The notes: a model not told the origin generated them from the letters alone. Counted from the first letter of the stretch, positions 23,929 to 32,011 are shown. The stretch: 38,276 nt of DNA from Syntrophaceae bacterium UBA4059 (GCA_002382045.1 DFZJ01000179.1:4871-43146); one strand, 5' to 3'. A program made the numbers and translations.

Positions 23929-25283
23929 AGCATGGAAACCATTTTCTGAAAACGCTGATTGGGCTGAAGACCGGCGGCATCGGAAGAAAATTCACATTTT
24001 ATCCTTTTCACAAAATACATGGCCACCGACCCTTTATTTTTTGCCATAATCTGTCCGCGTACTTCGGTTTCAAAATAATCCTTAATCCGAACATAGGTCG
24101 TTTCGGAAATGTTGACTCTGCCACCCTCACCCGATGATTCCATGCGACTGGCCAGATTCACTGAATCACCCCAGACATCATAGACAAATTTCTTTTCACC
24201 CACAATGCCGGCCATTAAAGGCCCCGTGTTGATTCCGATTCGGATCTCAAATACAGGACGTCCCTTACAGGTCTTCAACTGATTGATTTTTTCGATTAAA
24301 GACTGGAATTCCAGCGCGCCAAGTACCGCGTCTATTTCATGAGTTTTATTGGCCACGGGCACGCCTGCGACAAACATATAGGCATCGCCGATCGTTTTGA
24401 GTTTCTCCAGACCGTATTTATCCATGACCCGATCAAAGCTGGAGAACACTTCATCAAGTTCTCTGACGAGTTGATCAGGTGTGAGCTTTTCCGTAATTTT
24501 AGTAAAACCGACGATATCAGCAAAAACAATCGTTGCTGATTCATAAAAGACGGGCTTGACCAGACCATCATTCTTGAGTTCCTTAGCTACAGCGGGAGGT
24601 AAAATATTCAAAAGCAGCTTATCGATTTTTTCTTTGTCAGACCTTAATTCCAAACTCTGCTCGTCAATTTTTTTTGATTTTAACCAGCTTCTGTATCTCG
24701 TCTCATGCAACAGGAAAATAAACGAAATAGAGACTAAGGTTGCGCTGATCAAATCAAGAAAGCTGTATCGGGCGCTGAGACTATCAAAGGATATTCCTTT
24801 AAAATAACCCACAGTAAAAAACGTCATGAGCGATGCGGCAATGACCGACAAAGCCGCCCGCCTGTCAACTGGAGCGACGGCCATGACCGTCAAAATAAAA
24901 ATGTATCCTCCCATGTAAACGGAATCGGCTTTCGTCAAAGCAGTCAGCAATCCGCAGGAAATTGCCAGATAGGCTCCGATGATGACCAGAAACATCATAT
25001 GATATCCGGCAAACCGTCCGGTTAGATACAGAATAAAAATAATCAGACTGACGATGGACAGGCCCACGCGGATATAGGGGATGAGAAATTCATCCGGATG
25101 GAGCTGGCAGTCAAGGGAGATATACGGCAGCCAGGCGGCCATGGTAATGATTGCAACAACGAAGAGAATCCGGCCGCATTGATAATTTAATTCTTCAGCA
25201 AAAGTCGGCGGATAATCGGCTCTTTCGCCTTCAAAAAAGGAATATGCCCGCAATCGTTTGAGTGCATACTGAATCAATGACAT
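23925..25283 (-). CDS. Membrane-bound class III adenylate cyclase
   Basis: A 452-residue protein with six predicted membrane helices (between about 38 and 193), a short coiled coil (about 205-230), and a class III cyclase domain (about 247-400). Metal-binding Asp256 (VFADIVGFTK) and Asp300 (KTIGDAYMF) are present. So are the adenine-specifying pair Lys296 and Asp369 (YDVWGDSVN) and transition-state Asn376 and Arg380 (NLASRMES). All catalytic residues fit an active cAMP-forming enzyme. The membrane part may be a sensor. Its end overlaps the convergent sigma-54 regulator gene by four bases; a motility role is suggested only by location. Confidence 0.9.
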   Translation of the reverse strand: MSLIQYALKRLRAYSFFEGERADYPPTFAEELNYQCGRILFVVAIITMAAWLPYISLDCQLHPDEFLIPYIRVGLSIVSLIIFILYLTGRFAGYHMMFLVIIGAYLAISCGLLTALTKADSVYMGGYIFILTVMAVAPVDRRAALSVIAASLMTFFTVGYFKGISFDSLSARYSFLDLISATLVSISFIFLLHETRYRSWLKSKKIDEQSLELRSDKEKIDKLLLNILPPAVAKELKNDGLVKPVFYESATIVFADIVGFTKITEKLTPDQLVRELDEVFSSFDRVMDKYGLEKLKTIGDAYMFVAGVPVANKTHEIDAVLGALEFQSLIEKINQLKTCKGRPVFEIRIGINTGPLMAGIVGEKKFVYDVWGDSVNLASRMESSGEGGRVNISETTYVRIKDYFETEVRGQIMAKNKGSVAMYFVKRIKCEFSSDAAGLQPNQRFQKMVSML

Positions 25284-25378
25284 GGCCTCCGCCTTTCAAT
25301 CGTTTCTCCCATTGAGATGAAGTCGTTCTGTGGGAGACGCATCCACCAAAAACTTTTTACCTATGACCATTCAGGCCA

Positions 25379-27412
25379 TCAGGCCTTATTATATTCTCCA
25401 AAAATCATTGTAAAAACGGCGCGCCCCTGAGTGGCGGAACGCAGATCCGTGGAATAACCAAACATGGCTTTGAGCGGCACTTTGGCTTTGATTTCAGAAA
25501 CAGGTCCTTTGGGATTGATCGCCTGAATCTCACCCCGACGGGCATTAATATCACCGATGACATCGCCCATAAACTCGCTGGGCGTAATAATATCCACCAT
25601 CATGATCGGCTCAAGCATGAGAGGATCTGCCGCAAGACAGCCGTCACGAAAAGCAGTAGCAGCGGCGATTTTATACCCTTGGGCGGAAGATTCTCCGTCA
25701 TGGTAAGCGCCGCCGATTAACCTGACACTGACATCGATCACCGGATAGCTGTTGAGGACGCCGCTCATCATCGCTTCCCGGATACCTTCTTCTATCGCTT
25801 CATGATACTCGGCGGGGACCACTTCCTCAGATAGTTGATTAACGATCTCGTTGCCCATACCCCGTTTACGAGGAACAAGCTCAATGCGCACCTGTCCAAA
25901 ATGTCTTTTTTCACCCAATTCTTTTTCAAAGACACTTTCAATTTCAAATGGTTTCTGAATCGTTTCGCGATAAACAACGCGCGGCCGGCCGACATTAACA
26001 CGGGCATTGAATTCTCTGAGCAGACGATCCACAATAATTTCCAGATGCAGTTCGCCCATGCCGGAAATGACCGTCTGTGCGGTTTCATCATCATACTTGA
26101 CACGCAACGTCGGATCCTCATCGGTCAGTTTGACCAGCGCCTGCGCCAGTTTTTCCTGATCGGCGGGCGTCTTGGCTTCAATGGCCTGACTGATCACCGG
26201 TTCGTAAAATTCCATCTGTTCCAGCATGATCGGATGAGCTTCGTCACAAAGCGTATCGCCGGTGGTCGTTTCCTTCAATCCCAAAACAGCGACCAACTCC
26301 CCCGCTGACGCCTTGTCAATTCTTTCCCGTTTATTGGCGTGCATCTGTAAAAGACGGGCTATTTTTTCTTTCTTCTTTTTGACAACATTATAAACTTCCC
26401 CATTGGCGAAAATCTGGCCGGAATAAATGCGCAGGTAAGTTAGCTTGCGTCCCTCATCAAGCTGGATTTTAAAAGCCAGCGCCGCCAGTGGTTCTTTATC
26501 AGAACTATGCCGGACCTCTTCTTGCTTTGTTTTTGGATTAATGCCTTTGACCGGAGGAACATCTTCCGGTGAAGGCAGGTAATTGACAACAGCATCCAGT
26601 ATGGGCTGAATGCCTTTATTGCGAAGCGCCGTGCCACACATCACCGGCACAATTTTTAAAGCAATCGTTGCCTTACGCAACGCAACATTAATTTGAGCGG
26701 CTGATAATTCCTCTCCGGCCAGATAAAGATCCGCCAGCTCATCATCACAGTTCGCCAGGGTCTCGATCATTTTCTCCCGCTCATTCGCGGCGGTGTCCGC
26801 CAAATCTTCAGGTATCTCACTGGTCGCATATTCCGCACCCTGAGAGCTATCATCCCAAATCAGCATTTTCCGGTTAATTAAATCAATGACACCGCGGAAG
26901 GTATCTTCACTGCCTACTGGAATTTGAACAGGCACGGGGGTGGAGTTAAAACGATCACGCATCATATCAACCACATGAAAATAATCGGCGCCGATGCGAT
27001 CCATCTTGTTGACGAAGGCGACCTTGGGAACGGCGTATTTATCCGCCTGATGCCAGACGGTTTCCGATTGCGGCTCAACGCCTGCGACAGCGCAAAATAC
27101 GACGACTGCACCGTCGAGCACGCGCAGGGACCGCTCCACTTCAATCGTAAAATCTACATGTCCGGGAGTGTCAATAATGTGAATTTCGGAATTCTTCCAC
27201 GTACAGGTGGTGACCGCGGACGTAATGGTGATGCCTCTTTCCTGTTCCTGAGGCATCCAGTCCATAACGGCTTCCCCGTCGTGGACTTCACCTATTTTAT
27301 AGGATTTGCCGGTATAAAAAAGGATTCTTTCACTGACGGTTGTTTTACCCGCATCAATGTGAGCGACAATGCCGATATTGCGGGTTCGTGATATTTTGGA
27401 TTTCGGGGCCAT
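25379..27412 (-). CDS. fusA: Translation elongation factor G, probably a second paralogue
   Basis: A 677-residue translational GTPase with P-loop AHIDAGKTT, switch region QEQERGITITSAVTTC, G3 DTPGHVDF and G4 NKMD, followed by all the EF-G domains through SEFMGDVIGDINARRGEI and STDLRSATQGRAVFTM. EF-G drives translocation and, with RRF, ribosome recycling. It is not flanked by rpsL, rpsG or tuf, and the opening GKSYKIGEVHDGEAVMDW differs from the usual EF-G1 wording, so a second paralogue is suspected. ATG 27412 is chosen; the codon at 27448 is TTG inside the upstream gene. It forms an operon with the GerMN gene. Confidence 0.93.
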   Translation of the reverse strand: MAPKSKISRTRNIGIVAHIDAGKTTVSERILFYTGKSYKIGEVHDGEAVMDWMPQEQERGITITSAVTTCTWKNSEIHIIDTPGHVDFTIEVERSLRVLDGAVVVFCAVAGVEPQSETVWHQADKYAVPKVAFVNKMDRIGADYFHVVDMMRDRFNSTPVPVQIPVGSEDTFRGVIDLINRKMLIWDDSSQGAEYATSEIPEDLADTAANEREKMIETLANCDDELADLYLAGEELSAAQINVALRKATIALKIVPVMCGTALRNKGIQPILDAVVNYLPSPEDVPPVKGINPKTKQEEVRHSSDKEPLAALAFKIQLDEGRKLTYLRIYSGQIFANGEVYNVVKKKKEKIARLLQMHANKRERIDKASAGELVAVLGLKETTTGDTLCDEAHPIMLEQMEFYEPVISQAIEAKTPADQEKLAQALVKLTDEDPTLRVKYDDETAQTVISGMGELHLEIIVDRLLREFNARVNVGRPRVVYRETIQKPFEIESVFEKELGEKRHFGQVRIELVPRKRGMGNEIVNQLSEEVVPAEYHEAIEEGIREAMMSGVLNSYPVIDVSVRLIGGAYHDGESSAQGYKIAAATAFRDGCLAADPLMLEPIMMVDIITPSEFMGDVIGDINARRGEIQAINPKGPVSEIKAKVPLKAMFGYSTDLRSATQGRAVFTMIFGEYNKA

Positions 27413-27419
27413 GGCAGTA

Positions 27420-28043
27420 TCAGTTTTTCTCCTCTTTAACCGGCGCAAAGAGATCGGGGTCCGGTCTGAAGGGATTAACGGTGGAAATATGCCCTTTGAT
27501 TGACGACAGTTCTTTTCCGTTGACCAGTATTTTCACGGCTTTAATGTCGGGAATATTAGAGGTCAATGTATTCGTCAATGAATAGATGGTGACCATTTCC
27601 GCTGTGGAGCCGCCCGGATGCGACTTGATCAGATTATCGTTGAAGGTGACCTGCGCCACGCCCTCTTTATCCACCTTTACATCCTTGAGCGTAACATTGG
27701 CGGGAAAGGTATTGACATTGCCGGTTTTGGAACCCGCCAGCAGGGCTTTGACAACTTCTTTCGCCTGTTCCGCCGCATCGTCTGCTTTATAAATATAGCG
27801 TTTCTCGGCAACCAGAAAGCGCTCCTGAGGGTCGGAAAAATAAATTTCTGCGATTCTTTTTTCTTTCTTTTTCAAGGCTTCCATATCGACGGGGGGAAAT
27901 AAAGCGTTAAACAAGATGACAAAGAAAAAAACCAGCAATAAAAAAACACCGCCGATGATTGCAACTAAATAAACGACTCGAGTGGATTTCTTTTTCTTCC
28001 GGTCTTTAAAATTTTCAGACCGCCGCTGCTTTTTTGTGGACAT
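27420..28043 (-). CDS. GerMN-domain membrane-anchored protein
   Basis: A 207-residue protein with a very basic start, one membrane helix (about 22-48), and an outside GerMN domain (about 65-185). The domain includes IYFSDPQERFLVAEKR, VKALLAGSKTGNVNTFP, VAQVTFNDNLI and EMVTIYSLTNTLTSNIPDI. GerMN domains occur in spore-germination GerM and in lipoproteins of many non-spore formers; their ligand is not known. GAGGAG lies nine bases before the ATG, and a good sigma-70 promoter is just upstream. The stop is seven bases from the EF-G start. Confidence 0.88.
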   Translation of the reverse strand: MSTKKQRRSENFKDRKKKKSTRVVYLVAIIGGVFLLLVFFFVILFNALFPPVDMEALKKKEKRIAEIYFSDPQERFLVAEKRYIYKADDAAEQAKEVVKALLAGSKTGNVNTFPANVTLKDVKVDKEGVAQVTFNDNLIKSHPGGSTAEMVTIYSLTNTLTSNIPDIKAVKILVNGKELSSIKGHISTVNPFRPDPDLFAPVKEEKN

Positions 28044-28075
28044 ATTTGTTGACTCCTCTTGCGAAAAACTGCGCC

Positions 28076-28104
28076 AATCTAGGGTATTTTTCTTTCACTG
28101 TCAA
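28076..28104 (-). promoter_or_regulatory. Sigma-70 promoter of the GerMN-EF-G operon
   Basis: On the minus strand a perfect TTGACA (28099-28104) is followed after 17 bases by TAGATT (28076-28081). The predicted start is near 28069, about 26 bases before the ATG. Confidence 0.78.
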
Positions 28105-28174
28105 GCACAACAAGCTTTGTCTGGCCAAGAACGTTCGCATTCCGCAAAGCATTAAATATTATTTCATTCCGGGT

Positions 28175-28210
28175 AAAAAAAACAGCCCGCGGAATAACGC
28201 ACGGGCTGTT
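28175..28210 (-). terminator. Rho-independent terminator of rubrerythrin
   Basis: A 9-bp stem, AACAGCCCG with CGGGCTGTT, encloses a 12-base loop. On the minus strand it is followed by a run of eight U residues. It lies 30 bases after the rubrerythrin stop codon. Confidence 0.93.
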
Positions 28211-28239
28211 GGAAAATCTGTTTTGCCAAAAAACGGTTT

Positions 28240-28818
28240 TTAGTAATTCTCCGCTAATAGCTCGTAATACGACTGCGGATGTTTACAGGCTGGACATTCC
28301 GAAGGCGCTTCAGCGCCTTCATGCACATATCCGCAATTGATGCAGTGCCACTTGGCTGTCGTTTTCTTCTGAAAGACTTCACGGTTGGCAATATTGGCAA
28401 CAAGCTTTCGATATCTCGCTTCATGAAATCTCTCTACTTTGGCAATCTGCTCAAATGAACGCGCGACTTCGGGAAATCCTTCCTCTCGGGCTACTTTGGC
28501 TGCCTCGGCATACAGGACGGTCCATTCCATATTTTCACCGGCGGCGGCGGCCTCCAGATTGCTTTTCGTATCGGTGATTACCCCTGCCGGAAAAGCTGCC
28601 GTCATTTCAACTTCGCCGCCTTCGAGATACTTAAAGAACACTTTAGCATGTTCTTTTTCATTTTCCGCCGTTTCCAGAAAGAATCGGGAAATCTGTTCAT
28701 ATCCTTCTTTCTTTGCGGCACTTGCAAAAAAAGTGTAGCGATTCCTTGCCTGTGACTCACCGGCAAAAGCCGCCAGCAGATTTTTTTCTGTCTTCGTTCC
28801 TTTAATTGATTTAGCCAT
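28240..28818 (-). CDS. rbr: Rubrerythrin
   Basis: A 192-residue non-haem di-iron peroxidase of normal length. The four-helix part has the iron-ligand motifs AFAGESQARNRY, ETAENEKEHAK, TVLYAEAAKVAREEG and AKVERFHEARY. The C-terminal rubredoxin-like domain binds one iron through CINCGY and CPACKH. Rubrerythrin reduces hydrogen peroxide in anaerobes. ATG 28818 is chosen with AGGAG seven bases upstream; ATG 28821 directly before it is also possible. It is a single-gene unit with its own terminator and a probable promoter at 28849-28877. Confidence 0.96.
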   Translation of the reverse strand: MAKSIKGTKTEKNLLAAFAGESQARNRYTFFASAAKKEGYEQISRFFLETAENEKEHAKVFFKYLEGGEVEMTAAFPAGVITDTKSNLEAAAAGENMEWTVLYAEAAKVAREEGFPEVARSFEQIAKVERFHEARYRKLVANIANREVFQKKTTAKWHCINCGYVHEGAEAPSECPACKHPQSYYELLAENY

Positions 28819-28848
28819 CATGCATCTCCTTTCCATATTGTTTCTCAT

Positions 28849-28877
28849 AAATTAATATTTTTCCAAAAGGTTATCAA
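28849..28877 (-). promoter_or_regulatory. Possible sigma-70 promoter of rubrerythrin
   Basis: On the minus strand TTGATA (28872-28877) and TAATTT (28849-28854) are separated by 17 bases. The -10 box is a weak match. The start would be near 28842, just before the rubrerythrin ribosome-binding site. Confidence 0.42.
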
Positions 28878-28880
28878 CTT

Positions 28881-29145
28881 TTATTTCATTTTTTTTCCTA
28901 TCTTAAAAGCGTTTCCTAAATATTTTCCAACGCCATGATCGTCGCGTTTTTCCGGCACATAAATAATGTTATCATACGTGTATCTTGATTTTTGAAGTGA
29001 AATAGCCACAGCGGGCGGCTGCGAGCTGCACACACCTCCCCAGGCCACCGTTGCAGCATTTGGTTTTTCCTCTTTATCATAAGTTCCGATAACCCAGACG
29101 GGTGTCGGATAAACCAGTGTTAGGGCTCCGAAAGATTTTTTTCAT
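28881..29145 (-). pseudogene. Decayed flavin reductase (flavoredoxin-type) gene
   Basis: An ATG (29145) with AAGGGG upstream opens MKK, then a run of seven A residues shifts the frame: the protein-like frame continues as SFGALTLVYPTPVWVIGTYD, then KPNAATVAWGGVCSSQPPAV and AISLQKSRYTYDNI. This is the N-terminal FMN-binding part of the flavin reductase family. About 60 residues in, the sequence jumps to DDHGVGKYLGNAFKIGKK and a stop, which resembles the extreme C-terminus of the same family (GxGKYLGxAFxIGKK). About 100 internal codons are therefore missing. Without the extra base the first codons would read MKKSFGAL. The downstream frame has a stop (TGA) directly before it and no useful start. 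The length, 265 bases, is not a multiple of three. Confidence 0.85.
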
Positions 29146-29336
29146 GGTCTTTCCCCTTTACTAAAAAGAAGACTGACATGTTTTACATTCAGCGTGTATG
29201 AATAATAACAAAAACGCTCATGTCAAATTTGTTGAAAATTTAGTTAATTTTTAAGTCATATTGTAGTATGTAAAAAACGTTGTTAATGATATATTTCTTG
29301 GAACAACATTATTCATCATAAGGAGGAACCAAAGTT

Positions 29337-29516
29337 ATGGCAACCGTCATGCCGGAAGGTGAAAATATTCAGAAAGCAATTAAATGGATTTCAGCCAACA
29401 GAGAGGATAATGCCGCTCAGCCACTTTATGTGCTGGTCGAAAAGGCTGTGTTTAAATTTGATTTGTCCCCCAAGGATAGTGAATTCCTTATAGGATTTTT
29501 CAGCAAGAACAAATAA
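29337..29516 (+). CDS. Small conserved-type protein, 59 residues
   Basis: The sequence starts MATVMPEGENIQKAIKWISA and ends FDLSPKDSEFLIGFFSKNK. It has a strong AGGAGG site (about ten bases before the ATG), normal codon use and no membrane segment. The pattern KAIKWIS...LVEKAVFKFDLSPKDSEFL recalls short uncharacterised proteins I have seen in deltaproteobacteria, but I cannot name a family. Two or three helices are likely. It stands alone between the flavin-reductase remnant and a convergent hydratase gene, with a hairpin after its stop. Function is unknown. Confidence 0.75.
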   Translation: MATVMPEGENIQKAIKWISANREDNAAQPLYVLVEKAVFKFDLSPKDSEFLIGFFSKNK

Positions 29517-29550
29517 CACAAGCATGGATGAACATGCCCCATCCAAACAC

Positions 29551-29590
29551 AAGGCCGAATGCCGATAATTTTCCTGTCAGCATTCGGCCT
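29551..29590. terminator. Strong hairpin between convergent genes
   Basis: Perfect 11-bp arms, AGGCCGAATGC (29552-29562) and GCATTCGGCCT (29580-29590), enclose a 17-base loop. It lies between the small plus-strand gene (stop 29516) and the convergent hydratase gene (stop 29592). There is no clean U-tract on either side, so it is best read as a bidirectional terminator or RNA-stabilising hairpin. Confidence 0.65.
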
Positions 29591-29591
29591 G

Positions 29592-30644
29592 TTATGGAAT
29601 AAATTTATCCGCTTCAACCTTATCGATGCTATCCGGCGCCCATCTTGGTTTATCGTCCTTATCAATAAGTCTTGCCCTTACGCCCTCAATGTAATCGGGC
29701 TCGCGGGCAATAAAACCAGCGGCTTTCAGTTCGGTGGCAAATACGTCCGCAATGGACCGTCCTTCGTTGTGCCGCAATAATTTTAATGTCAGTAACAGAG
29801 CGGTGGGCGATCGTTCGGCAATGCTGGCAAAAACCTCACTGCAATGTTTTTCCTGTTCATGACATCTCGATAACGGCTCCAGAATTTCCCGGATATCCGA
29901 CTTTCCCGCAAAGTATTTTGCCACCCACACATCCATATCATGATTAACGGGGATATTAAAATCCAGGAAACCGGAAATCTTGACCAGCAGATTGCTGATC
30001 ATTCCCTGTTTGTCTTTTCCGGTTGTCAGTTCTATATTTTCCAACAGTTCAATCAATGCGGGGATTTTCTCCGATTTCATGAAATGCGTTGCAAAACCCA
30101 ATCGAACGCATTCGCTTCCGATCATGTCATAACCGGTCAAGCCAAGATATTCAGGATAGCCTTTGGGGCAGCGCGCAAACATCCAGCCGGTTGAACCGAC
30201 ATCCGGGAAAAAACCAATCCGGGTTTCAGGCATGGCCATTCGTGTCCGCTCGGTTGCAATACTGATTCCGGCTCCTGCGGCAATGCCCAAACCGCCGCCC
30301 ATCGTGATGCCGTCGGCTATCACGATCACCGGCTTGGGAAACAGATGGATTCTCAAGTCCAGGCCGTATTCTTTGCGAAAAAAGGTATCTACCTTGTCAA
30401 ATTGATTGATGCGGCCCAGCCTGGCCAGTTCTTTAACATCCCCCCCGGCGCAGAAACCTTTGTGACTCGTGCTGTAAAACAAAACAAACAGACATTTTTC
30501 GTCGGCGAGAGCTTCAGAAAGCAAGCTATCGATCCTGTCGAGCATCGCCTCATTGAGGCTGTTGATCGCTCCTGGACGATTTAAAATAATGGACAAACCA
30601 GACTTGAACCGGCGCGATAATACACGTTGATCACTTGTAATCAT
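29592..30644 (-). CDS. Enoyl-CoA hydratase/isomerase family, 3-hydroxyisobutyryl-CoA hydrolase-like
   Basis: A 350-residue crotonase-fold protein of the ECH_2 type. Seen motifs: LNRPGAINSLNEAML, HKGFCAGGDVKELA (first oxyanion-hole segment), ITMGGGLGIAAGAG (second) and MPETRIGFFPDVGST, which holds the Glu and Asp positions used by 3-hydroxyisobutyryl-CoA hydrolases. Length is greater than the about 260 residues of simple enoyl-CoA hydratases and fits this subgroup. Valine-type acyl-CoA breakdown is the usual role, but the exact substrate is uncertain. ATG 30644 is preferred over GTG 30650 because AAGCGGTG precedes it. It is 23 bases after the lipoprotein gene in the same direction. Confidence 0.85.
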   Translation of the reverse strand: MITSDQRVLSRRFKSGLSIILNRPGAINSLNEAMLDRIDSLLSEALADEKCLFVLFYSTSHKGFCAGGDVKELARLGRINQFDKVDTFFRKEYGLDLRIHLFPKPVIVIADGITMGGGLGIAAGAGISIATERTRMAMPETRIGFFPDVGSTGWMFARCPKGYPEYLGLTGYDMIGSECVRLGFATHFMKSEKIPALIELLENIELTTGKDKQGMISNLLVKISGFLDFNIPVNHDMDVWVAKYFAGKSDIREILEPLSRCHEQEKHCSEVFASIAERSPTALLLTLKLLRHNEGRSIADVFATELKAAGFIAREPDYIEGVRARLIDKDDKPRWAPDSIDKVEADKFIP

Positions 30645-30667
30645 TTTCACCGCTTAACATATTGACC

Positions 30668-31105
30668 CTACTCACCTTTGGACATTGCTTCGTAAATTTT
30701 AACATCAATCACGCTAAAAATACTTTCATATTGTGCTTTTTCCAATATTCTGCGCATTTCCCATCCGGTTTCTGCCTTTTTTTCCGTCTTTACGATAAGC
30801 GTCACTTCGCATTCCTTCCAATCAAGCCTTTTTAACAGAGCAGTGGCCTTTGTCCGCCAATCACCCGAAACCACGTAATCTGAATCGACACGATTGAGCT
30901 TATAATCAATCAAAACATTTTCGCCAATACTTTTTTCTTTTAATACGGCGGCAATCGCCTTGAGAATAACTTTTTCTTTGGCCTCGTAAACGTGCGTGTG
31001 TTGGTCCGGTTTTGTTATGACCGTTCCGCCCAATTCATGAGCGCACGACATCAGGTTCAGAAGGATCATTACAGTAAAAAACAAAATAACCGTTTTGTGA
31101 ATCAT
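30668..31105 (-). CDS. Small lipoprotein of unknown function
   Basis: A 145-residue protein whose start MIHKTVILFFTVMILLNLMSC is a lipoprotein signal peptide with lipobox LMSC at about residues 18-21. The mature part is alpha/beta-like, with LKAIAAVLKEKSIGENVLIDYKL (core AVLKEKSIGENVLIDYKL) and CEVTLIVKTEKK. No family was recognised. ATG 31105 with GGAG eight bases upstream gives the proper signal peptide; the longer frame from 31159 would bury it. It lies 29 bases after the HD-domain gene, probably in one operon. Confidence 0.8.
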   Translation of the reverse strand: MIHKTVILFFTVMILLNLMSCAHELGGTVITKPDQHTHVYEAKEKVILKAIAAVLKEKSIGENVLIDYKLNRVDSDYVVSGDWRTKATALLKRLDWKECEVTLIVKTEKKAETGWEMRRILEKAQYESIFSVIDVKIYEAMSKGE

Positions 31106-31134
31106 GCAATCGTCTCCGCGCTTGTGATAAACGT

Positions 31135-31710
31135 TTACCGGGCATTTCCGTTGATCCACCAGTCGCTTTTTTCCTTAAACCACCAGTGCGATGAATCCGT
31201 TTGAATAATGCGGGCAGCCAGTTTTTTACCTTCATCGGTACAAAGCCTTTGCAAGGCATATTTTATCCATTCTTCGGAATACTTATTGCCCAGATCGCCG
31301 TACTCCTTGAGCTGAAGAATCAGAGCAATCTGATCGGCGTCACGGGCGATTAAGGATTCTTTTGTTTCTTTCGCGTTAAATTCCTCGATCGACTTCCGGA
31401 TATCATCGCCGAAAAAAAGACCTTCCGTTAATTCCTTCACGGCTTTAGTTTCATCAACCTGCACATATTTTTTATTGACATAGTTCATGTCACCGGTGCG
31501 TGCTTCGGGCAAATCATGAAACACACACATTTTCAATACACGCAATTCTTCCAGTGATGGATTCAATTTACACAGTGCATAACCGATAAATACCGTTCGC
31601 AGAACGTGCTCCGCAACCGACTCCCGGCCACTGCCCAGAAACTGGCAACCACTGCGCGGTGTCTTACAAAGCATCCCCACTTCAAACAAAAAATCAGCAA
31701 TATTCTCCAT
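31135..31710 (-). CDS. HD-domain hydrolase, YfbR/5'-nucleotidase-like
   Basis: A 191-residue HD-superfamily protein. Metal-ligand motifs are visible in order: His35 in ESVAEHVLRTVFIGYAL, His65-Asp66 in CVFHDLPEARTGD, and the final Asp in IARDADQIALILQ. This is the layout of the YfbR/HDDC2 group, which removes phosphate from deoxynucleoside 5'-monophosphates. The biochemical role here is inferred. The ATG follows the upstream 73-aa gene's stop by one base, with AAGGG five bases before it. Confidence 0.88.
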   Translation of the reverse strand: MENIADFLFEVGMLCKTPRSGCQFLGSGRESVAEHVLRTVFIGYALCKLNPSLEELRVLKMCVFHDLPEARTGDMNYVNKKYVQVDETKAVKELTEGLFFGDDIRKSIEEFNAKETKESLIARDADQIALILQLKEYGDLGNKYSEEWIKYALQRLCTDEGKKLAARIIQTDSSHWWFKEKSDWWINGNAR

Positions 31711-31711
31711 T

Positions 31712-31933
31712 TTAACCCTTTTTCAGAACCTTGATGCGGTTGCCCATCATTTCAGACATTTTATGGATTTGTAATTGCAAGGAGGCGATACTGTCCGGTC
31801 TTGAGCTTTCGATTTTTTCAATTTGCCCTTTCCAGTGCTCCAGAAGCTCGATCTCATTTTCTTTCAATTTCTTTTCAAACCGTTCCTGATACTCTTTAAT
31901 AAAAGCGGTGGATGATGAATCCAATGACGCCAT
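31712..31933 (-). CDS. Small helical protein, 73 residues
   Basis: The protein is rich in charged residues and predicted to be mostly coiled coil: FIKEYQERFEKKLKENEIEL and LQLQIHKMSEMMGNRIKVL. No family was recognised. AGGAGG precedes the ATG by about seven bases, and a sigma-70 promoter with a perfect TATAAT lies just upstream, so it is very probably expressed. It is the first gene of a run with the HD-domain hydrolase, lipoprotein and CoA hydrolase genes. Confidence 0.8.
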   Translation of the reverse strand: MASLDSSSTAFIKEYQERFEKKLKENEIELLEHWKGQIEKIESSRPDSIASLQLQIHKMSEMMGNRIKVLKKG

Positions 31934-31961
31934 TTTGTATCCTCCTTATGTTTATTTTTTC

Positions 31962-31989
31962 ATTATATCATGCGCCTCCAAACATGCAA
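31962..31989 (-). promoter_or_regulatory. Sigma-70 promoter of the 73-aa protein operon
   Basis: On the minus strand TTGCAT (31984-31989) and a perfect TATAAT (31962-31967) are separated by 16 bases. The predicted start is near 31955, about 22 bases before the ATG at 31933. Confidence 0.7.
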
Positions 31990-32011
31990 TAAACATTTAT
32001 CAAATGATAAT

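Noticed and set aside
25373..25386. AGGCC-ATCA-GGCCT hairpin at the end of the EF-G gene as terminator
   Set aside because: It overlaps the EF-G stop codon, has only five base pairs and lacks a U-tract.
27413..27448. N-terminal extension of EF-G
   Set aside because: The first codon is TTG, the stretch lies within the upstream GerMN gene, and the family start matches the ATG at 27412.
28034..28243. Plus-strand frame of 69 codons between GerMN and rubrerythrin genes
   Set aside because: It covers a sigma-70 promoter and the rubrerythrin terminator of the opposite strand and has no ribosome-binding site.
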